Assembly (NCBI GenBank): GCA_012513395.1
Contig: JAAZCH010000019.1
Span: 1-21,886 of the forward strand
DNA: 21,886 bases
Direction of reading: 5' to 3'
Source of the DNA: Tissierellia bacterium
GTDB taxonomy: Bacteria > Bacillota_A > Clostridia > Tissierellales > Peptoniphilaceae
In this document: piece by piece, positions 1-7,638 of the stretch
How positions within the stretch are numbered: position 1 is the first letter of the stretch
Layout: every line of letters begins with the position of its first letter
The notes under the pieces: generated by a model
The model's database searches: none
What the model was told of the DNA's origin: nothing
Seen by the model: only the letters and a program-made list of their open reading frames with translations
Position numbers and translations under genes: made by a program

Positions 1-99
1 AACTGTAAATGTTACTTTAGGGTTATTAATAAACATGGATTTCAACATTATTTTCAGCGGTGGTATGTAGTTGGAATTTAATGTTACTAGTATATTCAT
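1..99 (-). CDS. Glycosyltransferase family 8 protein, N-terminal fragment cut by window edge
   Basis: Thirty-three codons read leftward from an ATG at 99 and run off the window. The peptide starts MNILVTLNSNYIPPLK and continues with MLKSMFINNP. This is the typical first strand and helix of GT8 family (A-fold, LPS/general-stress type) glycosyltransferases, which use a nucleotide-sugar donor. The DxD metal-binding motif would lie beyond the edge, so the activity cannot be checked. The ribosome-binding site GGAGG (about 112-116) sits inside the last codons of the membrane-protein gene at 107-661, so the two are almost certainly co-transcribed. The family call rests only on the N-terminal signature. 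Confidence 0.7.
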   Translation of the reverse strand, partial: MNILVTLNSNYIPPLKIMLKSMFINNPKVTFTV

Positions 100-106
100 A
101 TAATTT

Positions 107-661
107 TTATTCCTCCAAAATTTTTACTTCAAATCTATTTCTTACTTTTCTAACCCAATAAATGAATACTATTTGCATGATTACAATCAATATCATCCCA
201 AATATTAAAATTCCGTCATGGGGAAATGCTAAAGCACCTGTGATTATTAAAATAAATATTACGTTAAAGATAATTATATTCTTCAAGGTGGAGTTTAGAC
301 TGGAATAAAAATATGAGTCCATTTCTAATATGAAATCAATGGAGCCTTCCAAAATAAAATAATAGACAATCAAATTAAGCACCAATCCTACTGGAGTCAT
401 GTACAAGAATATCCTATCTTGTACAATTTGTAATTGAAAAATGCCTATTGCCATTTCAATTAAGCCTAAAAATATTTGAAAGAAAACTAGAGCCTTTGCC
501 CTTCGGAAGTTTTCATTATCTTTTTCAGATAATATAATATTTATTCCATTAAAGATTATTATCCACGACACAAATGCTGGCAATATGGGAATTGGTCCTA
601 AATTTATTTTAAAAGTTAGAAATAAATATCCCCAAAATATTTTATTAAAGCCTTTATACAT
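107..661 (-). CDS. Uncharacterised multi-pass membrane protein
   Basis: 184 residues, very hydrophobic. There are about five predicted membrane segments, roughly at residues 8-28, 32-44, 57-76, 85-105 and 126-170 (the last probably two helices). The N-terminal stretch with INLGPIPILPAFVSWIIIF resembles a clostridial family of small membrane proteins with a conserved I(N/D)xGxIxILPxFxGYIL motif. No function is known to me. The ATG overlaps the stop of the upstream gene by one base (TAATG) and has GAGAGGT five bases upstream, so translation is probably coupled to the 297-residue protein. The gene end carries the ribosome-binding site of the GT8 gene. A membrane role linked to the other two operon members is inference. 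Confidence 0.75.
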   Translation of the reverse strand: MYKGFNKIFWGYLFLTFKINLGPIPILPAFVSWIIIFNGINIILSEKDNENFRRAKALVFFQIFLGLIEMAIGIFQLQIVQDRIFLYMTPVGLVLNLIVYYFILEGSIDFILEMDSYFYSSLNSTLKNIIIFNVIFILIITGALAFPHDGILIFGMILIVIMQIVFIYWVRKVRNRFEVKILEE

Positions 662-1554
662 TATTTACCTCTCAATTCTTTTACGATTTTATTAGCTTCG
701 TTTTCTGCTCTCATATACATAGATGATATGCTAATCTTGTGAACATTTCCTTTACTGTCTTCGTAAACTAATCTTGGACTAATTATCATTTCACCAATAT
801 TAATATCTCTCGGAAATTCTCCTCTCATAGCAATATAAAACTCGTAATTAGCACCTATTTTAAAATCAATCATTTCTCTATAATCTTTTCCATTAATAGT
901 GATGTCAATGTACTCCTCAAAATCCTTTAATAATTCACTTTCTATTCCCTTAATGGTAACATCATCTTTTGTTTGAAATGTGGAACTTACATTTTGTATC
1001 TGTTTATCCATATATGATGTACCTGACGCTCCGCTTCCTGCGCTATCTTTTAAAATTGTTTCTGAGTTATCTTCATCCTTATAATAAATAATTCTGCCTA
1101 TATCTTTTGTTAAAGAATATACTTCTTCATTCGGTTTAGCTATATCAAGTTTTATTTTGGAAAATTTTATGTCGCCATCGTATTTCGACAAATCATAGTT
1201 TAATAAAACTCTTTCAAAATTTGTCTTATATCGTCCATTATACGGTTCTCTATCATTTAAAATTGTTCTCCAAAAATCCTCATAATCTATATTACTATAT
1301 TGAAATGCATCATCTAACTCATGGTCATCATGGATTGGTTTTAAGTCCACTATTTTAAAATCATCTCCATAGTTAGTTATAAAATTTATTCCAATGCCTA
1401 GTTCGTTAAATGAATTTTCTATAATAGGAAGTTCTATGTAGGATTTTAAAAATATTGGATCATCTAATTTCATTTGATACTCATATGTTGCTCCTGCTAA
1501 AATTGCAATTAGACAAATCACAACTCCAATTGTCATTAACTTTTTATTGTTCAT
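661..1554 (-). CDS. Uncharacterised membrane-anchored extracytoplasmic protein
   Basis: 297 residues. A short basic N-terminus (MNNKK) is followed by one hydrophobic segment at about residues 6-23, without a lipobox cysteine, so an uncleaved signal anchor or a signal peptide is likely. The rest is soluble, acidic and predicted to be mixed alpha/beta outside the membrane, with a Gly/Ser-rich linker (SAGSGASG) near residue 173. I do not recognise a family. It is the first gene of a three-gene unit with the membrane protein and the GT8 enzyme. GGAGG lies ten bases before the ATG. The clpB terminator lies upstream, so the unit needs its own promoter. TAAAAT-like -10 sequences exist near 1585-1600 but no convincing -35. 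Confidence 0.7.
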   Translation of the reverse strand: MNNKKLMTIGVVICLIAILAGATYEYQMKLDDPIFLKSYIELPIIENSFNELGIGINFITNYGDDFKIVDLKPIHDDHELDDAFQYSNIDYEDFWRTILNDREPYNGRYKTNFERVLLNYDLSKYDGDIKFSKIKLDIAKPNEEVYSLTKDIGRIIYYKDEDNSETILKDSAGSGASGTSYMDKQIQNVSSTFQTKDDVTIKGIESELLKDFEEYIDITINGKDYREMIDFKIGANYEFYIAMRGEFPRDINIGEMIISPRLVYEDSKGNVHKISISSMYMRAENEANKIVKELRGK

Positions 1555-1620
1555 AGGAATGTAACCTCCACTTTTGTTTATATTTTAATTTTACACTAAA
1601 CTTTAAGAAACTAATATTAA

Positions 1621-1670
1621 TTTTTTATTAAAAAACAGCATTCATCATATTTTTATGTTGAATGCTGTTT
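1621..1670 (-). terminator. Intrinsic terminator after clpB
   Basis: Twelve-base-pair perfect stem (arms 1633-1644 and 1659-1670, core CAGCATTCA) with a 14-base loop. On the minus strand it is followed by a T-rich run (TTTTTTAATAAAAAA). It lies just beyond the clpB stop and separates the stress operon from the membrane operon. Confidence 0.85.
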
Positions 1671-1692
1671 ATTTGTACTTTTAAATTTTTAT

Positions 1693-4269
1693 TTAGATAA
1701 TCGCAAGTTCTCCGTCTTTAGCAATTAATACTATTTCTTGTCCTGGCTTTACTTCTCCTCCGATTAACATTCTGGAAAGCTTCGTTTCGATTTCCTTTTG
1801 AATAAATCTTTTCACTGGCCTTGCTCCGTATTGAATATTGTAGGATTGGTCTAGGATTAATTCTTTTGCAGATTCATCAATGGACAATTGGATATCCATT
1901 TCACTTAAACGATTTTGTAAATCTTTAATTTGTAAATCTATTATCTTAAAGATTTCTTCTTTTCTAAGTGGCGTAAACAAAACTATCTCGTCCACTCTGT
2001 TTAAGAATTCTGGTTTAAATGCTCTTCTCAATTGTTCTTGAACTCTATCTTGAGCTATTTGAGAAATTGTACCATCTTCTTGGATTCCATCTAGCAAATC
2101 CATGGATCCGATATTAGATGTCATAATTATTACTGTGTTTTTAAAATCCACTGTTCTCCCTTGATTGTCAGTAAGTCTACCGTCGTCTAGGACTTGTAAT
2201 AATATATTAAACACATCAGGATGTGCTTTTTCTATCTCATCAAACAATATTACAGAGTATGGTCTTCTTCTTACTGCTTCTGTAAGTTGTCCGCCTTCTT
2301 CGTAGCCTATATATCCTGGAGGCGCTCCTACAAGTCTTGAAACTGTATGCTTTTCCATATACTCACTCATGTCGATACGAATCATATTCTTTTCGTCGTC
2401 GAATAAAGACTCTGCCAAAGCTTTAGAAAGTTCAGTTTTACCGACTCCAGTTGGGCCTAAGAATATAAATGATCCTATCGGTCTATTAGGTGCTTTAAGT
2501 CCAGATCTAGAACGAATTACAGCATCTGTTACAGCTTGGACTGCTTCTTTTTGTCCTATTACTCTGTTATGAAGAATCCTATCTAGATTTAATAATCTCT
2601 CTCTGTCTGATTCTTGCAATTTTGTTATAGGAATTCCTGTCCAACGAGAAACCACTTCTGCTATTTCTTCTTCAGTAACTTCTTCTTTGACAATTCTGTC
2701 GCCTTTTTCCTCTTCGGCTATAGTAGCTTCTGATAGTTCTACTTCTAGTTTAGGCAGTTCTCCGTATCTTAATACAGAAAGGGTTTCTAAATCGTATTTT
2801 CTTTCGGCTTCTGCAATTTTTATTTTTATTTTGTCTATCTCTTCTTTTATTTCATTCACTCGATTGATAGATTGTTTTTCTTCTTCCCATTTAGCGCTAA
2901 GCTCATCAAATTTACTTTGTTCTTCAGAAATTTCTAGTTCTAAATTTTCAAGCCTTTTCTTAGAAGCTTCATCTTCTTCTTTTTTCAAAGCTGCCTTTTC
3001 TATTTCTAAAGTCAAAAGCCTTCTTCTTATTTCGTCCATAGCTTCTGGCATGGATTCCATTTCAGTTCTAAGCATTGCTGATGCTTCGTCCATTAAGTCA
3101 ATAGCCTTGTCTGGTAAAAATCTATCTGTGATATATCTATTGGAATAAACTGCCGCTGCAATTACTGCGCTGTCAGAAATTCTAATTCCGTGGTGGATTT
3201 CATATTTTTCCTTAATACCACGTAGGATAGAAATAGTGTCTTCTACCGTAGGCTCGTGGACCATTACCTTTTGAAATCTTCTCTCTAAGGCTTTATCCTT
3301 TTCGATATTTTCACGATATTCGTCTAATGTCGTAGCCCCAATTGCGTGAAGTTCTCCCCTTGCTAGCATAGGCTTTAGTAAATTAGACGCATCCATGCTG
3401 CCTTCTGCTTTGCCTGCTCCTACTATGTTGTGAATCTCATCGATAAATAAAATAATTTGTCCATCAGATTGTTTTACTTCATTTAAGACTGCTTTCAATC
3501 TTTCTTCAAATTCTCCACGATACTTGGCTCCTGCTACCAGCGCTCCCATATCCAGAGAAATTATGGTCTTGTCTTGCAAACTGGAAGGCACATCACCTTG
3601 TACTATCCTTTGGGCAAGTCCTTCTACAATTGCAGTTTTACCTACACCAGGTTCACCAATTAGAACAGGATTGTTTTTAGTTCTTCTGGATAGTATTCTA
3701 ATGGTATTTCTAATCTCTTCATCTCTGCCGATTACAGGGTCGATTTTTCCATCTCGAACTTTTTTGCAAAGGTCTGTTCCGTATCTTTCTAGGGCTTCGT
3801 ATGTTCCTTCTGGGTTGTCAGTAGTTACGTTTTGATTTCCTCTTACTTGTTTTAAAGCGTTTAAAAATTTATCTCTGGTTATTCCAAAGGAGTTGAAAAT
3901 CTTTTGGGATTTTGTACCTTTTTGCTTTAAAAGTGCTAGGTAAAGATGCTCCACGCTTACATAGTCATCTTGAAAGTCATTTGCTTCTTTAACTGCGTCA
4001 TTTATAACCTTATTGAATTCCTGGCTGGCATAAGTAGAGCCTCCTGATTGTTTAGATAGCTTTCCTATTTCTTCAGAGATGGCTCTTTTATATCCTGCCA
4101 CGTCTATTCCCATAAGGCTGACAATTCTCGGAATCAAACCTTCATCATCATTTATTAGAGCATGATGCAAATGAAGTTCTTCCACTTGAGGATTGCCATT
4201 ACTTATGCACTCGTTGTTTGCATTTTGAATAGCCTGTATGCTTTTTTGTGTAAAATTGTTTAAGTCCAT
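1693..4269 (-). CDS. clpB: ATP-dependent disaggregase ClpB
   Basis: A hexameric AAA+ chaperone of the cytosol that extracts polypeptides from aggregates together with DnaK and a J-protein. The protein has 858 residues, normal for full-length ClpB. An N-terminal Clp repeat domain occupies about 1-145. NBD1 has Walker A GEPGVGKT near residue 205 and Walker B IILFIDEIH near 275. The long charged coiled-coil M-domain is at about 405-525, and NBD2 has GPTGVGKT near 605 and VILFDEIEKAHPDV. The M-domain distinguishes it from ClpC/ClpA, and no ClpP-binding loop is obvious. I chose the ATG at 4269 (MDLNNFTQKS, the usual ClpB start) because AAGGAGG lies ten bases before it. An in-frame ATG at 4278 is only one base from that site. 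The gene follows the J-protein gene by 22 bases and is probably transcribed with it. Confidence 0.96.
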   Translation of the reverse strand: MDLNNFTQKSIQAIQNANNECISNGNPQVEELHLHHALINDDEGLIPRIVSLMGIDVAGYKRAISEEIGKLSKQSGGSTYASQEFNKVINDAVKEANDFQDDYVSVEHLYLALLKQKGTKSQKIFNSFGITRDKFLNALKQVRGNQNVTTDNPEGTYEALERYGTDLCKKVRDGKIDPVIGRDEEIRNTIRILSRRTKNNPVLIGEPGVGKTAIVEGLAQRIVQGDVPSSLQDKTIISLDMGALVAGAKYRGEFEERLKAVLNEVKQSDGQIILFIDEIHNIVGAGKAEGSMDASNLLKPMLARGELHAIGATTLDEYRENIEKDKALERRFQKVMVHEPTVEDTISILRGIKEKYEIHHGIRISDSAVIAAAVYSNRYITDRFLPDKAIDLMDEASAMLRTEMESMPEAMDEIRRRLLTLEIEKAALKKEEDEASKKRLENLELEISEEQSKFDELSAKWEEEKQSINRVNEIKEEIDKIKIKIAEAERKYDLETLSVLRYGELPKLEVELSEATIAEEEKGDRIVKEEVTEEEIAEVVSRWTGIPITKLQESDRERLLNLDRILHNRVIGQKEAVQAVTDAVIRSRSGLKAPNRPIGSFIFLGPTGVGKTELSKALAESLFDDEKNMIRIDMSEYMEKHTVSRLVGAPPGYIGYEEGGQLTEAVRRRPYSVILFDEIEKAHPDVFNILLQVLDDGRLTDNQGRTVDFKNTVIIMTSNIGSMDLLDGIQEDGTISQIAQDRVQEQLRRAFKPEFLNRVDEIVLFTPLRKEEIFKIIDLQIKDLQNRLSEMDIQLSIDESAKELILDQSYNIQYGARPVKRFIQKEIETKLSRMLIGGEVKPGQEIVLIAKDGELAII

Positions 4270-4291
4270 ATTATGCATTCCTCCTTATTAT

Positions 4292-5197
4292 TTAGTTGTA
4301 TGAACTTTGAAGTTTTTTATAGAGTTCTTCTTGCTCTGGAGTTAAGTTAGATGGATTCATAATTTCAAATTCCACCAACAAGTCTCCCTTAATATTATTT
4401 AGATTTTCAAATCCTCGATTTCTTACCTTTACTCTTTGTCCAGATTTAGTTCCTTCGGGTATTTTGACTTTGATTTTTCCTGATACAGGATTTACAACTG
4501 TTTCGCCGCCGAAATAAGCATCCCATGGATAAATTTCCGCTTTATAAACTAAATCTACACCTTCTAATCTTTCTTTTGGAGTAGTTCTAACTTCTATCTC
4601 AAATAATATATCTCCATCAATTCCCCATTTATCGCCCTTTACTCTAAGGCGTTTACCATCAGTTATACCTTTGGGGATTTTTACATCTAGACTTACGTTT
4701 TGCCCATTGAAATTTACACTCACTGGTTTGTTGATTCCTTCGTAAGCTTCTTTCAAACTAACTGTCAATCTAGAATTGTACTGTGGTTTTGCTTTTTGCT
4801 TTTTAGCGGATCTACCGCCAAATAAATCCTCAAATCCAAATCCACTTCTAGTAGTGGTTTTCCTAGATTCACCACCTCCGAAGAACATATCGAAGAAGTC
4901 ACTAAAATCTCCCATGTTCGAGGAAGTATAAGTGTAACCGAAGTCGTTTGGATTGAAGTTTTGACCTCCTTGGAAGTTATATCCAGATCCAAAATTATCG
5001 TATTGGGTTCTCTTTTCGCTATCACTCAACACTTCATATGCTTCTGTTACTTCTTTAAATTTTTCTTGGGCAGCTTGATCATCAGGATTTAAATCGGGAT
5101 GATATTTTTTTGCTAGCTTCCTGTACTTTGTTTTTATTTCATCAGTCGTAGCTTTCTTATCAACCCCAAGAATTTTATAATAATCTTTATATTCCAA
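4292..5197 (-). CDS. cbpA: Class B J-domain co-chaperone (CbpA-like)
   Basis: 301 residues. The J-domain is at about 3-70 with the DnaK-stimulating HPD at 33-35. A Gly/Phe-rich linker containing [10 protein letters not shown] follows at about 75-145, then two beta-sheet C-terminal substrate-binding domains and the DnaJ C-terminal motif [17 protein letters not shown]. The CxxCxGxG zinc-finger repeats of DnaJ are missing and there are no cysteines, so this is the CbpA/DnaJB1 class, not the canonical DnaJ. The start is a TTG at 5197, with AAGGGGTG just upstream. Upstream in-frame codons to an ATG at 5281 have no ribosome-binding site and cross a strong hairpin. Placement directly before clpB suggests a dedicated J-protein for DnaK-ClpB disaggregation; this pairing is inference. 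Confidence 0.92.
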   Translation of the reverse strand: MEYKDYYKILGVDKKATTDEIKTKYRKLAKKYHPDLNPDDQAAQEKFKEVTEAYEVLSDSEKRTQYDNFGSGYNFQGGQNFNPNDFGYTYTSSNMGDFSDFFDMFFGGGESRKTTTRSGFGFEDLFGGRSAKKQKAKPQYNSRLTVSLKEAYEGINKPVSVNFNGQNVSLDVKIPKGITDGKRLRVKGDKWGIDGDILFEIEVRTTPKERLEGVDLVYKAEIYPWDAYFGGETVVNPVSGKIKVKIPEGTKSGQRVKVRNRGFENLNNIKGDLLVEFEIMNPSNLTPEQEELYKKLQSSYN

Positions 5198-5224
5198 AAT
5201 TTCACCCCTTTTATTTTCAATAAA

Positions 5225-5250
5225 CGACCAGAAGGAAAGCCCTCTGGTCG
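5225..5250 (-). promoter_or_regulatory. Strong hairpin in the 5' leader of the cbpA-clpB mRNA
   Basis: Eleven paired positions (arms 5225-5235 and 5240-5250, core CGACCAGA/TCTGGTCG, one G-U pair) close a four-base loop. It lies 28-53 bases before the TTG start. On the minus strand it is followed by TTTATTG, a weak U-tract, so it could be an attenuator, an mRNA-stabilising structure or, as DNA, an operator. It does not match CIRCE (HrcA) or the CtsR heptad repeat. On the plus strand a T-run also follows, but no plus-strand gene ends here. Confidence 0.6.
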
Positions 5251-5340
5251 ATAGTGTTTTTTCAAATTTATAATACCTCATAGCTTTTTAATATTCAAAT
5301 TAATTTCAAATGTAATTTCATCACACTTCGCTATAAATCA

Positions 5341-5368
5341 ATTATACCCGAGTTATCCACAAGTAAAC
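5341..5368 (-). promoter_or_regulatory. Promoter of cbpA-clpB, sigma-B-like with overlapping TATAAT
   Basis: On the minus strand GTTTAC (5363-5368), 13 bases, GGGTAT (5344-5349). This fits the sigma-B consensus GTTTWW-N12-15-GGGWAW except for the last -35 base. The last three bases of GGGTAT overlap a TATAAT (5341-5346) that could be a sigma-A -10. Its best -35 candidates are TTGTTT at 18 bases or TTTACT at 15. The leader would be about 135 bases and would include the hairpin at 5225-5250. Confidence 0.6.
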
Positions 5369-5387
5369 AAAAAAATAATAATTAATA

Positions 5388-5475
5388 TATAGTAATTAAT
5401 AAATTTCAGCCTACGTCTAAGTTTGACAAATTGATATGTCTAACTAAGCCGCAGGCCTCTACTAGTTACTAATTA
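5388..5475. repeat. Degenerate palindromic intergenic repeat, copy 1
   Basis: An imperfect inverted repeat with arms GCCTACG (5409-5415) and CGCAGGC (5450-5456), an inner GACA/TGTC helix and AT-rich flanks containing AGTAATTAAT and TAGTTACTAATTAAT. It aligns with the element at 12857-12940: both have the shared words GCCTACG, AAGTTT(A/G)ACA, GGC-(A/C)-TCTACTA and AT-rich ends. This copy has decayed pairing. It lies directly 3' of the baeRF gene and upstream of the cbpA promoter. Confidence 0.6.
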
Positions 5476-5483
5476 ATATCTAT

Positions 5484-6545
5484 TTAAAATCTATATTTTG
5501 CTCCCATTTCCATCGGGAATTGTGTTTCGTTTACATCTACTAATACCACTTCTCCTCCACCATTTATTACTTCGGCTATGAGTTTGTCTATTTCTTCAAC
5601 TTCAAGCTTATCGTATTTTGTGGATATAAATAGGGTCTCTATTCTTCCTGTTGGAGCATCTGTAACTATTCTAGATGCGTTGTCTGTTCCCATATCTCTA
5701 GATATTTCTGTGTTAAGACCATCAAGTCTGCCTTTTACAGTATCTACGTATCTTGGTAGCAATTTTTGTCTTAATGCATCAATTGTTCCTTTATCATCCA
5801 TGGAATCCAAAGGCTTGTCTATGCTTGCAAATATATTTAAATCGTCTTTTGAAATCTCTTTAAAATCTGCAACATTTTCTGTAGTTCCAAAGAGTATAAT
5901 TGGATTTCCTTTAGCTTTAAAAAAATTACCTAATTCTTTAGAAAGATATCTAAAGTATTTTTCTGTTTCTTTTTCATCTATTTCTGGTTTTGCTTTATGA
6001 CCATGGAAAGAAGTCTCTGAACCTCCAGTACTCACAACTCGATTTTCTAAATCCCTGTCGTCAAATAAATCTGAAAAATGCTCGTGTATTTCTGGTGTGT
6101 CTAACTCTTCCATAGATTCTGAGCTCAATTCGTAAATTTTAAATCTATCTCTAGAAATATCTAGTAAATAATAATCATTTGGTAACTCATAATAATTAAT
6201 TAATGGCAAAATGTGAAACTGGCTGCCTACTACTACAAGTTCTGGTACATCACCTGTAAATCTTATTACTCTAGTTTGTTCCGAGTCGACTAACACAGCC
6301 AAACCTTCAGTACCATAATTCCAGAAGTTTAAATCATCGTGGATTTTTCTAGCCTCTTTTAAAAATTCTTGTGGTTTTACTTTTTCATATTTTTCTTCTA
6401 ACTCTTTGGACGCTTTGTTTAGTAGATTATTAAATCTAATTTTGTCTTGCTTGTTGTCGGGGGATGTTCTATGGGTTGGTAAATAAATGCTTACAAAGAC
6501 GTCATCTTTCTTTTCTAATAAATCTCGAATTCTTATATTTTCCAT
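5484..6545 (-). CDS. Bacterial archaeo-eukaryotic release factor (baeRF) family protein
   Basis: 353 residues, cytosolic. The N-terminal VFVSIYLPTHRTSPDNKQD is the signature I associate with baeRF proteins, bacterial relatives of eRF1/aRF1/Pelota proposed to act in ribosome rescue or translational stress. The middle part has SETSFHGHKAK in the position of the eRF1 catalytic loop, but no GGQ. The C-terminal domain (about 225-353) ends in a glycine-rich GGGEVVLVDV strand like the L7Ae-type domain 3 of eRF1. The exact baeRF subfamily is uncertain. The gene is monocistronic between the csbD terminator and the repeat at 5388-5475. AGGAGG lies shortly before the ATG and a GGGTAA -10-like motif lies upstream. 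Its placement between csbD and cbpA-clpB suggests a stress role; this is inference. Confidence 0.75.
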   Translation of the reverse strand: MENIRIRDLLEKKDDVFVSIYLPTHRTSPDNKQDKIRFNNLLNKASKELEEKYEKVKPQEFLKEARKIHDDLNFWNYGTEGLAVLVDSEQTRVIRFTGDVPELVVVGSQFHILPLINYYELPNDYYLLDISRDRFKIYELSSESMEELDTPEIHEHFSDLFDDRDLENRVVSTGGSETSFHGHKAKPEIDEKETEKYFRYLSKELGNFFKAKGNPIILFGTTENVADFKEISKDDLNIFASIDKPLDSMDDKGTIDALRQKLLPRYVDTVKGRLDGLNTEISRDMGTDNASRIVTDAPTGRIETLFISTKYDKLEVEEIDKLIAEVINGGGEVVLVDVNETQFPMEMGAKYRF

Positions 6546-6576
6546 AACTGCCTCCTAAATCGTTCTTATAATCATA

Positions 6577-6602
6577 TTACCCTAATTTAATATTGAATTA
6601 AC
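6577..6602 (-). promoter_or_regulatory. Possible sigma-B-like promoter of the baeRF gene
   Basis: On the minus strand GTTAAT (6597-6602), 14 bases, GGGTAA (6577-6582). The -10 fits GGGWAW exactly, but the -35 matches GTTTWW less well than in the neighbouring cases. A sigma-A reading using TATGAT nearby has no good -35. Confidence 0.4.
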
Positions 6603-6660
6603 AATAACAAAAATAAAATCTGCTTTCCCTCTAGTATAAACTAGTGAGAAAGCAGATTTT
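6602..6660 (-). terminator. Intrinsic terminator after csbD
   Basis: Thirteen-base-pair perfect stem (arms 6615-6627 and 6648-6660, core ATCTGCTTTC), with an inner CTAGT/ACTAG helix (6631-6644). On the minus strand the tail is TTTTATTTTTGTTATTG. It insulates the csbD gene from the baeRF gene. Confidence 0.87.
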
Positions 6661-6668
6661 TAAATTTT

Positions 6669-7538
6669 TTAATCTTCTAAATCTTTTAAATCTTCTCTAT
6701 AAAGTAAATCATCTTTTTCATCTACTATTATCAAATCTTCATCTCTAATGCCTTCTGGATCTTGTGCAAAATCTTTTTCAAAATATTTTCTTCTTTGCTC
6801 TACAGGATCTATAGAATCAATTTTGTGTTCGCCATGAACTATTTTTGTAGGATCTTGGAACTCATCGTATAAATCTGGATCTAATCCTGGGTCCACATCA
6901 TCGTATCCTATATTATCTATTTTCCCTATTAAAGCACCTTCATCCTTAACTTCATCTTCTAAAATAATCTCGGGATCATGCTCTGCATTATATCTATCCC
7001 TTATTAAGTCAGGATCGTCTTCATCCACAATCAATTTATCATTTACGATATCAGGATGAACTTCTTCTGGCGTTAGTATATCTCTGTCGATATATCTTTC
7101 ATCTTCAACATGATCATCTACATGGGGTGGATCATTTCCCATCAAGAAATCTCCGATTTTTTCTAAGATTCCTCTGTCGTCTTCTACCTCTACATGTCTT
7201 TTTCCTATGGTATCGTCGTGGTAAAGTTCGTCTTCAGTTTCAATGAAGTCATCTCGTCTTCTGTGAACTGTTTCGTCTCTTGTCAAGTAATCATCTTTGT
7301 CAATAAGCACTCTTTCATTAACCAAGGGATCTTCTATTAAGTCAACGTCTCCAAAGAGTTCATCATAAACTCGTTGGGATTCTTCTCTAGTGTAGCCGTA
7401 TCTTTCTTGAAGATATCCCTTTAGTTTGGAGTAGTCGCCTTCAATTTGAGCCAATTCGTCATTCGTCAATTCGCCCCAATTTTTTTGAATAGTACCTTTT
7501 ACTTGTTCCCACTTACCTTGTAAAATGTCTCTGTTCAT
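6669..7538 (-). CDS. CsbD-family stress protein with a long acidic C-terminal extension
   Basis: 289 residues. Residues 1-60 are a complete CsbD domain (MNRDILQGKWEQVKG, then WGELTNDELAQIEGDYSKL and LQERYGYTREE). CsbD is a small general-stress protein of unknown biochemical role, usually only 60-70 residues long. The remaining 230 residues are unlike normal CsbD: very acidic, rich in Asp, Glu, Ile and Pro, without cysteine, without a signal peptide, and with only one short apolar stretch (ILEKIGDFLMG, about 124-134). Three related segments occur near 70-88, 161-181 and 260-283, each like DP-x-(I/V)-x-D-x-L-I-(V/D)-(D/E)-x-D-D-x-L-x-R-D. The tail is probably extended or weakly folded. There is no frameshift: the reading is continuous with a good ribosome-binding site (AAAAGGAG) and its own terminator. 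Its function is unknown. Confidence 0.85.
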   Translation of the reverse strand: MNRDILQGKWEQVKGTIQKNWGELTNDELAQIEGDYSKLKGYLQERYGYTREESQRVYDELFGDVDLIEDPLVNERVLIDKDDYLTRDETVHRRRDDFIETEDELYHDDTIGKRHVEVEDDRGILEKIGDFLMGNDPPHVDDHVEDERYIDRDILTPEEVHPDIVNDKLIVDEDDPDLIRDRYNAEHDPEIILEDEVKDEGALIGKIDNIGYDDVDPGLDPDLYDEFQDPTKIVHGEHKIDSIDPVEQRRKYFEKDFAQDPEGIRDEDLIIVDEKDDLLYREDLKDLED

Positions 7539-7594
7539 AATATTCTCCTTTTGTTAGATAATGTTCAGATTATTTAAATCTTTACATTTTTATT

Positions 7595-7620
7595 ATTCCC
7601 AGCGACAGAATGTTGAAAAC
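7595..7620 (-). promoter_or_regulatory. Sigma-B-like promoter of the csbD gene
   Basis: On the minus strand GTTTTC (7615-7620), 14 bases, GGGAAT (7595-7600). The -10 fits GGGWAW exactly and the -35 matches five of six GTTTWW positions. The -35 overlaps a small AATGTT/AACATT dyad. An overlapping sigma-A alternative (TTCAAC, 16 bases, TAATAA) is weaker. In Bacillus subtilis csbD is itself sigma-B controlled. Confidence 0.55.
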
Positions 7621-7638
7621 ATTTTTAGTAAATAAATT

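Noticed and set aside
2687..3148. A long plus-strand open frame (153 codons) opposite clpB
   Set aside because: It is Ser/Leu-rich antisense of the clpB M-domain, has no ribosome-binding site, and clpB is intact and certain.
5198..5281. N-terminal extension of the J-protein to an ATG at 5281
   Set aside because: It has no Shine-Dalgarno, crosses the leader hairpin, and would put 28 residues before a standard J-domain; the TTG at 5197 has AAGGGGTG.
5290..5320. Possible CtsR operator (two TTTGAA words) or CIRCE upstream of cbpA
   Set aside because: The words lack the C of TTTGAC, the spacing is four bases not three, and no TTAGCACTC/GAGTGCTAA repeat is present.
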